From Candidatus Woesearchaeota archaeon CG08_land_8_20_14_0_20_47_9 (GTDB taxonomy: Archaea; Nanobdellota; Nanobdellia; Woesearchaeales; CG1-02-47-18), in the NCBI GenBank assembly GCA_002763335.1, contig PEYS01000042.1, forward strand, positions 1 to 7,394: a DNA stretch of 7,394 bases. Direction: 5' to 3'. Made by a program: the position numbers and the translations under genes. Numbering within the stretch: the first letter of the stretch is position 1; every line of letters begins with the position of its first letter. Under the pieces are notes generated by a model that did not search any database, was not told the origin of the DNA, and saw only the letters and a program-made list of their open reading frames with translations. Below, one piece after another: positions 1 to 6,077 of the stretch.

Positions 1-15
1 GAGAACTTTTGAGTC

Positions 16-93
16 CGAAAATCTGCGTTTCGAAGCGAGGGGCGTAAAGCCCCGACTTTTAAGTCGGGGATAGCCCCGAGCAGCAGATTTTCG
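16..93. repeat. Three-tier inverted repeat (long hairpin)
   Basis: The outer arms CGAAAATCTGC (16-26) and GCAGATTTTCG (83-93) are perfect 11-bp complements. Inside them GGGGC (39-43) can pair with GCCCC (73-77), and CCCCGACTT (50-58) pairs with AAGTCGGGG (61-69) around a two-base turn (an 8-bp stem with a 4-base loop is more realistic). GGGGC can alternatively fold locally with 49-53, so two forms compete. It could be a transcript-end structure for an upstream gene, a structured RNA, or a small palindromic repeat; its symmetry leaves strand undecided. Confidence 0.75.
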
Positions 94-203
94 TTACACG
101 CTTGGTATTTAGGTTGCTTCTTTTTGGGCTGCAGGGGGTTGTGCTGTTACTGTTGGCTATAACAATCCTTTTACCATGTCCTAGGATCACAGACATCAGA
201 ATG

Positions 204-235
204 TTAAGTGACCGAAGCGTAGCTTAGGTCCTTAA
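204..235. repeat. Imperfect 13-bp hairpin upstream of the operon promoter
   Basis: TTAAG (204-208) pairs with CTTAA (231-235), T209 is bulged, GACC (210-213) pairs with GGTC (227-230), G214 faces A226, and AAGC (215-218) pairs with GCTT (222-225) around the loop GTA. That gives 13 pairs with one bulge and one mismatch. It ends about 11 bp before the BRE of the next promoter, so it may be an operator-like palindrome, or a processing or terminator structure for a transcript arriving from upstream. It shares the string CGAAGCG with the first hairpin (31-37 and 213-219). Confidence 0.6.
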
Positions 236-245
236 AATTCTCCCT

Positions 246-260
246 CGAAAGATTTATATA
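246..260 (+). promoter_or_regulatory. Archaeal BRE/TATA promoter of the envelope operon
   Basis: The purine-rich CGAAAGA (246-252) fits a BRE and is followed directly by a strong TATA box TTTATATA (253-260). The box centre is about 26-27 bases upstream of the ATG at 283, the usual archaeal distance from TATA to transcription start. The mRNA should therefore begin at or next to that ATG, giving a leaderless message. No comparable promoter is visible before the next two plus-strand genes, so this one probably drives all three. Confidence 0.75.
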
Positions 261-282
261 CTATCCTAATATAGTTTTGCCT

Positions 283-1479
283 ATGCAAAGCAGGTTTAGG
301 CAGCTGCATAAGAGGGGTGTTGAGCCGCCACAAGGCACTGCAAGCGCGGCGTCAATCGTGCTTATAACAGCCATTCTCATAGTGGTTTATATTCTCCTCA
401 TCCCGCCTGAGGAGCGTGAGAAGCTGCTAGGTGATAATGCCACCACTGAGAATGGGAATAATAACAATGTAGAGGTTGAGAGCGTCCTTCTGGACGAGAC
501 TCCTGGGACAATATACAAGTCAGAGCGCGATGAGTTTGAGCACCGCATGGATCCTGTCAAACTATTTACCACAACAGAGGATAGTATCATAAAGGATGTC
601 AGCTCAGCTTATGTCAGCAGGAGCTTTTCAGAGGATAAGACAAGGGATATTATCTTCGTTATCAACGACCCGCAGAATACTGAGAACGCCCTCCTGTCAT
701 TTAATGTGGAAAAGCACCGCGGCAGGCTGATTATCACCCTTAATGACAACGAGATATTCAACCAGGAGGCTAAGGAGGGCTCAGCCAAGCCAATAAGAAT
801 GGATAGCCTGGGGCGCGAGAACATCATACGCTTCAAGGCCTCAAACCCAGGCATAATCTTCTGGAGCAGCAGCTTTTACCAGCTCTCTGACATAAAGGTA
901 ACTGCCTCTATTAGTGACCTGAAGAACCAGCGTGCAAAGACCCTGTTTATAATGGATGAGAATGAGCTGGACAACATGGAAAGCGGGTATCTGAACTTCC
1001 TGGTTGATTGCAAGCGTGCTGATAAGATGCTGTACGTCTACCTAAATCGCGAGGAGGTATACTCTGGCCTGCCAGAGTGCGGCAGGCTGACAAAGATAAA
1101 GCTGGATTCATGGGGCATTGTGCCTGGCAAGAACGAGCTTGTATTCGAGTCAGAGGGGAGGTACAACATTGAGCAGATCAGCGTGAAGAGCGAGCTTAAG
1201 GCCCCTCTCTGGCCAATATACTATTTTTATGTGGATAGCGACCTTTACAAGGATATCAAGGAGGATGTCAAGGACGCAACCCTCTACATGAAGTTCGCCG
1301 CCACTGATGACAAGGTTGCGGATATAAGCATAAACAACCGCCTCATCTACCTTGATACTGACAAGACAGAGTATTCAAAGGTTATTGACAGCTACATTGT
1401 TGAGGGCAACAACTACATCCAGCTTGTGCCGAGGAGCAAAACGCTTCCAGTAGTTCAGTTGAAGGTTACGGTGAAGTAG
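283..1479 (+). CDS. Single-anchor surface protein with repeated beta-sandwich modules
   Basis: I do not recognise a named family. The 398-residue protein has a basic N-terminus, one hydrophobic helix at about residues 22-40 and then an acidic, Asn-rich linker (41-65), which predicts a signal anchor with the rest outside the cell. The outer part is beta-strand rich and seems to repeat about three times: strands plus a turn such as LNDNE (153-157), LNREE (254-258) and INNRL (350-354), each followed about 20 residues later by xxMDSLG, IKLDSWG or KVIDSY and then an N-x-[IL] strand. Cys243 and Cys266 are the only cysteines and could form a disulfide in the second module. I chose ATG 283 over the in-frame TTG at 277 because the TATA box sets transcription start at about 281-283. 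It is first in the operon with the wall-hydrolase protein, so an adhesin or envelope scaffold role is plausible but inferred. Confidence 0.85.
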   Translation: MQSRFRQLHKRGVEPPQGTASAASIVLITAILIVVYILLIPPEEREKLLGDNATTENGNNNNVEVESVLLDETPGTIYKSERDEFEHRMDPVKLFTTTEDSIIKDVSSAYVSRSFSEDKTRDIIFVINDPQNTENALLSFNVEKHRGRLIITLNDNEIFNQEAKEGSAKPIRMDSLGRENIIRFKASNPGIIFWSSSFYQLSDIKVTASISDLKNQRAKTLFIMDENELDNMESGYLNFLVDCKRADKMLYVYLNREEVYSGLPECGRLTKIKLDSWGIVPGKNELVFESEGRYNIEQISVKSELKAPLWPIYYFYVDSDLYKDIKEDVKDATLYMKFAATDDKVADISINNRLIYLDTDKTEYSKVIDSYIVEGNNYIQLVPRSKTLPVVQLKVTVK

Positions 1480-1488
1480 GCCTGCCAG

Positions 1489-1623
1489 TTGTGCGAACAG
1501 ATTGTTGAAGGGGGCGAGCTACGTCTTGAGGTGATATTCAGGATCCAAGACATCACCCCTGATCAATGCCAGCCAGAATCAAAAAAGAGGATTATAGATG
1601 CAGGATGCAGGAGCAATTACTGA
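1489..1623 (+). CDS. Possible small or degraded coding stretch after the first gene
   Basis: Directly after the TAG that ends the first gene, the same frame stays open for 47 codons to TGA 1621-1623, reading ACQLCEQIVEGGELRLEVIF and on to IIDAGCRSNY. It has four cysteines after that stop, including CQLC, and an amphipathic beta-like pattern; it reads like protein rather than spacer. The only plausible initiation codon in this frame is TTG 1489, with no good Shine-Dalgarno site, so this may instead be the former C-terminus of the upstream protein cut off by a stop mutation. It overlaps the next start by 26 bases. I hold this weakly. Confidence 0.25.
   Translation: MCEQIVEGGELRLEVIFRIQDITPDQCQPESKKRIIDAGCRSNY
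1587..1590 (+). promoter_or_regulatory. Shine-Dalgarno site of the hydrolase gene
   Basis: GAGG lies seven bases before ATG 1598. An in-frame TAG at 1595-1597 directly abuts the ATG, so the reading frame cannot start any earlier; this site and that stop together fix the start. Confidence 0.65.
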
Positions 1624-4600
1624 AGGGCCTGGAGGAACAGGTGGTTCACCACAAGAACCAGAAACGCCACGAGAGCAACAAAAAAATAATAAGCTGGAAA
1701 GAGCTTCTCAGCCACAAGAACCAGTCGACTCAGCAGCTCCAGACACTGCCACAAACACCACTATTTCTGACCTTGCTGAAACCGTGAAGGGGTTTGCAGA
1801 GAGGTTTAAGGGCATCTTCAATCATATAGGTCCTCTGATGGGGCCTGCACTGTCAAGCATGTTTGTTAATATTGAGAAGAGAAAGGCAAGTGACTACAGT
1901 GGCCCCAGCTACAAGGCAATAAGCCTGAACCTTCCGTTTGTTCTCTTAGCAACATTTCACATATTTGATGTTTTCTCAGGTTTTTCTATTGGAATCCTTC
2001 GTTTTGTAATCTACTGGATTGGCGTCCCCTTTGCACTGTTTATTGGTGCAGGAGCCCCTTTCAGCCTGGGTGAGATTAAAAGCCAGGTGATACTACCATG
2101 GCTTCTAAGCCTCTTCCAGTTTTTTGTGCCATTCCTTATACAGGCTAGCCCTGACAAGCTAAGCTCAGCCCTGATTTTTATAGCAGTCATGAACCCGCTC
2201 CTGCTGTTTCTATTTGCCCGCAAGGTTGATATGAAGATACTCAGGTATGGGTTTACAGTGGTCTTGTTTATACTCCTATTCTCTTACAGCTCTGCTGTTT
2301 ACAATCTGTTACCCTCCCAAGTGCGTACAGCAAGGCTAAACCCAAGGGATATGTTAGTAATGGCAAGTGGTGCAATAAGCTCGTTTGGTGAGAACATTAG
2401 AGAGGTTTTAAATGGTGTAAACAAGGGGATTAACAGCTTTTGGAAGAACCAGATGGATATCGCAACAGGTGTTGACACAGAACAGGATAAATACACGCCC
2501 GACACAGGGGTTGATTTTCGTGAGATTAAGCTGAATAGGGGAAGTGGCCAATACAACAGAGATGAACAGGTTGCGGCTATCATGGTTATTGATGTGCTTG
2601 GGAAGTTAGCGAGGGATATCCAGATGGATATTAAGTGCGATCTGAAACCCAGCTCTGCTTCAGTAGATGAACTGAATTGGGATGGAGAGGTCAATAATCA
2701 GCAGCTCCCTGCTTCTTCTTATGAGAAGGGGAGCTACTCAGCAACCTGCAGGATACCTAGTCTTGATAGCTCTGGGAGGATTGTCTACAAGGTATCTTAC
2801 CCATTCCAAAGTGATGCTCGTTACACACTTTATTTTGCAAAGGATGAGGCAACTGTTATGAACTACCTTAGGTCAATGGAGAAAACATCGATATTTTCAC
2901 CAGGCCCTGTCAGTATTGGTATAGGTCTGGGTACTGTTGGAGAAAGTGGAAATAATATAGTTGATCCTGATCTTATCGGTCCTGATCAGGGGATATTTAC
3001 AAGCCTTATCATTGAGATTAAGAAGAATTTGATGTACGCCTCAGATGGAATAATTACCGATATTGACAGGATTGAACTTAATATGCCAAGCCCCATGAGG
3101 ATTAAGAAAGATTCCTGTGAATTTATTGAGGCTTCAATCAGCCCTGAAGGATATTCATTGTATACTGCTTCTGGGATCAGAGGTGCAATGAGCTCTGATG
3201 AGGTTATACGCTTCTTCTGTGATTTAGAGGTTGAAGAAGGTAAGGAGAATGAGATAAGGCAGGGCATAGTCACTGTTAAAACAATAAGGCTTACAATGAA
3301 TTACACCTTCCAAACAATTAAGGAAGGCCCTCAAGTTACCCTTCTGGATAAGCCAGGCAGCACTCCTGGTGGAGGTGACTGGGAAGGCGGAGAGGAGCCG
3401 CATTCACCCGAGGGTGCACGCCCAGGCGGGTTTGTTACCCCTATAGAAAATAAGGGCCTTAGGATAACCCAGTGCTTCGGTGAAGAACACCCCTTGGAGG
3501 GGACTCACAGCGGGATAGACTTTGGTTTGGGACACCTTGTGCCTCCAAGTAGTGTCAAGGTTTATGCTGTTGCTCCTGGCCGGGTTATAAGAACAGCCTA
3601 CAATGAGGCTGGCTGGGGTCACTACGTTATTATAGAGCACGAAGCCGAAGGTGGCGGGCATCTTTACACGCTCTATGCGCACCTATCTGGCAAGAGCGTC
3701 AATGAAGGACAGTATGTCAATGCAAACCAGGGGATTGGCGTTATAAGAGGCATCAGCGGCTATTCCACAGGACCTCACCTGCATCTGACAGTCTACAAGC
3801 CTAAAGAAGGCATTAGTTACCATCCACCATCTATATTGGACAGAGAGGATATCGATCCACTTTGCTACTTAACAAGCCTAAACCTTGCCAGCGGTTCAAA
3901 GAGCTGCCCTGCTCCTGTCTGTGATAATGTGCCAAGGCTTAAAACCGCAACTAAAGAGAGCACCACCACTGAGACAAGCAAGCCTGGTGAAAGGTTCAAA
4001 TACTCATCCTGCCCTACTGTTGATTACTCGAATTTTTACGAAAACCTGAAGTGGAAAAATCCGGAAGAGAGTGGGGGAGAAAAAACCAAGTTCTATAGCT
4101 GTGTGTATAATAAAGATACGGAGATGGATTATTATGAAGATAGTGATAATTACAATAGCCAGGGATTCTACAACTATGCGCAGTACATAATAGAAAAACA
4201 GAAGAATAACCTTGATAGTATTGGCATAGACCCTGTGGCCGTACTAGGGCTAATGTATACTGAGAGCCGTTGTGGCACAGCCATGGGGCAGGATGGACGC
4301 ATAACAAAGAGAGTTATGCAGTACTTTATTGAAGATGATTCTGGAGATAAGTGTATTGAATCCAATACAAGATGCCATCACTATGATAGCATAAGGCTTG
4401 GGGTAAAGGAGCTGGTGAGTCTTGCAGAAATTGCAGACAGTAAGCTGGGTAACAAAAAGGAATACACAAAGGAGAGAAGATTAGCGTTTATCCTGTACGG
4501 CTATAACCGGGGAAAGACAGCCATGAGAAGAGCAATTGAATACTACACTTCTGGCAATTATGATCACATAGAGAGCGAGGATGAGAAGATCTACCGGGCC

Positions 4601-4741
4601 ATGAAGGATTCGTGTATAACCTTCGATATATACGTTGCGAATATGTGCTGGGGGAAGGCTCTTGGCGCCAACTATCCTGAGGATGTAATGAAGTATGCAG
4701 AGGAAATATGCACCCTCGTATCAAAAGGAGTGAGTGGATAA
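1598..4741 (+). CDS. Polytopic membrane protein with M23 endopeptidase and SLT lysozyme-like domains
   Basis: 1047 residues. Residues 1-55 are Pro/Gln/Glu/Thr-rich and look disordered. Five hydrophobic helices follow (about 107-127, 130-151, 164-183, 187-207, 214-236), so an inside N-terminus puts the remainder outside. Residues 300-580 are beta-rich, with cysteine pairs 347/384 and 507/541. After a Gly/Pro linker (587-612) comes an M23/LytM domain (about 612-755): HxxxD is H637/D641, YAHL gives H695, and HLH gives H727/H729, so zinc ligands and catalytic histidines are complete. A Ser/Thr-rich linker leads to a lysozyme-like SLT domain (about 855-1040): catalytic E889 in TES, an MQ motif (M907-Q908, with KRV in place of the usual GL) and YNRG (969-972), the AYNxG equivalent. 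These families cut peptide crosslinks and glycan strands of murein, which archaea lack, so the target is probably foreign. All 16 cysteines lie after the last helix. A VirB6-like membrane part fused to conjugation-type hydrolases is a possible reading but unproven. Confidence 0.85.
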   Translation: MQDAGAITEGPGGTGGSPQEPETPREQQKNNKLERASQPQEPVDSAAPDTATNTTISDLAETVKGFAERFKGIFNHIGPLMGPALSSMFVNIEKRKASDYSGPSYKAISLNLPFVLLATFHIFDVFSGFSIGILRFVIYWIGVPFALFIGAGAPFSLGEIKSQVILPWLLSLFQFFVPFLIQASPDKLSSALIFIAVMNPLLLFLFARKVDMKILRYGFTVVLFILLFSYSSAVYNLLPSQVRTARLNPRDMLVMASGAISSFGENIREVLNGVNKGINSFWKNQMDIATGVDTEQDKYTPDTGVDFREIKLNRGSGQYNRDEQVAAIMVIDVLGKLARDIQMDIKCDLKPSSASVDELNWDGEVNNQQLPASSYEKGSYSATCRIPSLDSSGRIVYKVSYPFQSDARYTLYFAKDEATVMNYLRSMEKTSIFSPGPVSIGIGLGTVGESGNNIVDPDLIGPDQGIFTSLIIEIKKNLMYASDGIITDIDRIELNMPSPMRIKKDSCEFIEASISPEGYSLYTASGIRGAMSSDEVIRFFCDLEVEEGKENEIRQGIVTVKTIRLTMNYTFQTIKEGPQVTLLDKPGSTPGGGDWEGGEEPHSPEGARPGGFVTPIENKGLRITQCFGEEHPLEGTHSGIDFGLGHLVPPSSVKVYAVAPGRVIRTAYNEAGWGHYVIIEHEAEGGGHLYTLYAHLSGKSVNEGQYVNANQGIGVIRGISGYSTGPHLHLTVYKPKEGISYHPPSILDREDIDPLCYLTSLNLASGSKSCPAPVCDNVPRLKTATKESTTTETSKPGERFKYSSCPTVDYSNFYENLKWKNPEESGGEKTKFYSCVYNKDTEMDYYEDSDNYNSQGFYNYAQYIIEKQKNNLDSIGIDPVAVLGLMYTESRCGTAMGQDGRITKRVMQYFIEDDSGDKCIESNTRCHHYDSIRLGVKELVSLAEIADSKLGNKKEYTKERRLAFILYGYNRGKTAMRRAIEYYTSGNYDHIESEDEKIYRAMKDSCITFDIYVANMCWGKALGANYPEDVMKYAEEICTLVSKGVSG

Positions 4742-4752
4742 TAACCCAGACA

Positions 4753-5892
4753 ATGAAAACACCAAATAACAGCAACAACAGGAAGCTGGTAAGACTAGCA
4801 GCCATCATTCTGCTAGTGTTTCTTTTACTCGCCCTCTCAGCCTGCGAGTCAAGCAGGCAGAGCCAGGTTGACATTGACTACAAACAGGTGCATACTGGCT
4901 CCCAGGGGCTTGTCACGGGCTTCTTGACACCGCCTGAGGGCAAGGTGCTTTACACGCCTGAGAGTGATTTCCAGATTGCCCTGCAGCTTGATAACCTTGG
5001 GGCTGCAGACATCATCAATGGCTTTGTTGTGTTTGATTATGAGGAGGATTATGTTGCACTCAACTCCATTATCAGCCCAGAGGATATTAAGAAAGAGTTT
5101 GTAAAGGGGGAGCCAATTCCTATAGGATACATTCAAATAGGTCAAGGCTCAAATCCAGAGGCTCAGACCGGTGTTAGTAAGGGGCTGAACAAGCTAGATA
5201 TGGGTTACAGTTCACCATTCACCCTCAAAGGCAAGAGCATCACCAGGCTGCAAGGTGAGCGGGAGATCATAACTATTGATGCAATCACAAAAGACCTTGG
5301 AGAGGTTACTCAAGCAAAGCCCTCGTTTATTATGGCTGCTGCTTGTTACCAGTATAGAACAGAGCTTAAGGAGGAGGTCTGTATTAACCCTGATGTCTAC
5401 GATCAGCGTATTGGTGTAAAGTCTTGCAGGCTGACAAATCTTAAGCTTGACTCACAGGGCGCCCCTGTTGCAGTAGTAAGCCTAAAAGAGGAAATCACCC
5501 TGGTTAAAGGAGCTGTAAAGCCTCAGTTTATCATTAAGCTGGCTAATGTGGGTGATGGCATGATCTTCAGCCTAAAAAATAATCCTAGGGACATGTGCCT
5601 CTCAGCAAATAAGCCTGACGGGGTTGTATATATCACTGCCTATCTGGGTGATAACAAAGAGGTGGGTGAGGCATTGAAATGCACCCCTTCAGAGTTCAAG
5701 ATCGAGGAATACCCCTCAGATGTCTATAAGCCTGATGACCTTGGTATAAGCTATGAACGGGTGATAAATTGTGAGGTGACAGAGCCTATTGAGGCAACTG
5801 CTGCTTACACTACTCCTCTGATTATTGAGCTCGACTATGGGTATATGAGCTTTGTATCAAGATCCATACTGCTTCAGCAGGCAAATAAATAG
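4753..5892 (+). CDS. Lipobox-containing secreted protein, Cys-rich beta domains
   Basis: The 379-residue product starts with a basic n-region (Arg10-Lys11, Arg14), a hydrophobic core (15-28) and a lipobox LSAC with Cys31 as the lipid-attachment site, so it should be anchored to the outer face of the membrane. The mature part is beta-strand rich with six more cysteines (198, 210, 225, 282, 310, 340), an even number that suits disulfides. A motif block ACYQYRT, then VCINPDVY, then CRLTNLKLDSQGAPVAV (225-241) looks like a conserved core; I believe similar blocks occur in DPANN envelope proteins, from memory and without a search. It starts 11 bases after the hydrolase stop and is surely cotranscribed. 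An alternative ATG at 4708 has a nearer Shine-Dalgarno-like GAGGAA (4700-4705) and would add 15 residues, overlapping the upstream gene; I prefer 4753 because it gives a normal signal peptide. The function is unknown; a partner or anchor for the hydrolase is inferred. Confidence 0.75.
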   Translation: MKTPNNSNNRKLVRLAAIILLVFLLLALSACESSRQSQVDIDYKQVHTGSQGLVTGFLTPPEGKVLYTPESDFQIALQLDNLGAADIINGFVVFDYEEDYVALNSIISPEDIKKEFVKGEPIPIGYIQIGQGSNPEAQTGVSKGLNKLDMGYSSPFTLKGKSITRLQGEREIITIDAITKDLGEVTQAKPSFIMAAACYQYRTELKEEVCINPDVYDQRIGVKSCRLTNLKLDSQGAPVAVVSLKEEITLVKGAVKPQFIIKLANVGDGMIFSLKNNPRDMCLSANKPDGVVYITAYLGDNKEVGEALKCTPSEFKIEEYPSDVYKPDDLGISYERVINCEVTEPIEATAAYTTPLIIELDYGYMSFVSRSILLQQANK

Positions 5893-5935
5893 AGGGCTTT
5901 GAATACCCTGCGCAGCAGGGTATTCAAAGCCCTCT
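5891..5935. repeat. Perfect 21-bp palindromic hairpin at the operon end
   Basis: The arms 5891-5911 and 5915-5935 are exact reverse complements over 21 bases with the loop GCA (5912-5914). The left arm begins inside the TAG stop (5890-5892) of the lipoprotein gene. Its core CTTTGAATACC (5897-5907) and complement (5919-5929) recur in the hairpin at 6019-6075. There is no following T-tract, so it is not a classic intrinsic terminator. A 3'-end stabilising or processing structure for the operon mRNA, or a palindromic repeat element, fits better. Confidence 0.85.
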
Positions 5936-6018
5936 GATGACATTTGTGTCAAGATCGAAAAGCGACACGAAAAGAGCTTAAATCAAGCTTAACCTCATAA
6001 AACTGCGGTTCTAACGTG
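5936..6018 (+). promoter_or_regulatory. Spacer with weak promoter candidate for taw3
   Basis: Between the two large hairpins there is a purine-rich BRE-like CGAAAAGA (about 5969-5976) followed by a TATA-like CTTAAATC (5977-5984). It predicts initiation near 6005-6007, which would place the next hairpin wholly within the taw3 leader. A second, weaker candidate is CATAAAAC at 5996-6003. A smaller stem of eight pairs (5943-5950 with 5964-5971, one G-T wobble) precedes the box. The match to consensus is poor, so the assignment is tentative. Confidence 0.35.
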
Positions 6019-6075
6019 GAAAACTTTGAATACCGAGACGAGCCGCAGGCGAAGTCGAGGTTATTCAAAGTTTTC
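6019..6075. repeat. Hairpin sharing the core of the preceding one, abutting taw3
   Basis: GAAAACTTTGAATA (6019-6032) is perfectly complementary to TATTCAAAGTTTTC (6062-6075). CC 6033-6034 pairs with GG 6059-6060 across a bulged T6061, and the apex can fold further through GAC/GTC (6037-6039, 6054-6056) and GCC-GCA-GGC (6042-6050). It ends two bases before the taw3 ATG. In a taw3 mRNA starting upstream, the ribosome would meet this stem right before the start codon, so it could restrain translation; no Shine-Dalgarno site is present to help. Confidence 0.75.
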
Positions 6076-6077
6076 GA

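Larger units (their letters stand above)
1..282. other. Gene-free leader region with two hairpins and a promoter
   Basis: No open reading frame of credible length occupies this stretch on either strand; the ATGs near 175 and 201 run into stops within a few codons. It contains a long multi-tier inverted repeat (16-93), a second imperfect hairpin (204-235) and the BRE/TATA promoter of the downstream operon (246-260). Positions 94-203 hold nothing I can name beyond an 8-base palindrome TCCTAGGA near 179. Any gene upstream of position 1 is outside the window, so the first hairpin could belong to its 3' end. Confidence 0.7.

Noticed and set aside
1477..1479. TAG decoded as pyrrolysine to extend the first gene
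   Set aside because: The lipoprotein gene also ends at TAG directly before a hairpin and a near stop, and no Pyl genes are visible; kept only as one option among several for the 1480-1623 segment.
1528..1535. GAGGTGAT, a full complement of the archaeal 16S 3' end
   Set aside because: No start codon follows at a usable distance, and GAG-GTG also occurs inside other reading frames here (near 5772 and 6289), so it is likely codon chance.
1523..1557. Possible pseudoknot: GTCTTG/CAAGAC interleaved with GGTGAT/ATCACC
   Set aside because: The zero-base third loop makes a standard H-type knot geometrically unlikely, and 6-bp matches in coding-like sequence are expected by chance; at most two exclusive weak hairpins.
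1566..1787. Plus-strand 73-codon frame overlapping the start of the hydrolase gene
   Set aside because: It is an alternative frame through the low-complexity Pro/Gln-rich N-terminus of the hydrolase; the ATG 1598 frame has a Shine-Dalgarno site and continues into a clear multidomain protein.
2299..2694. Minus-strand 131-codon frame inside the hydrolase gene
   Set aside because: Antisense shadow with Ser/Leu-rich low-quality sequence and no initiation signal; the same holds for the other minus-strand frames between 387 and 5145 and at 6194-6469.
5935..5940. TGATGA resembling a C box of an archaeal C/D guide RNA
   Set aside because: No CTGA D box follows within the next 70 bases, and the bases overlap the hairpin edge.
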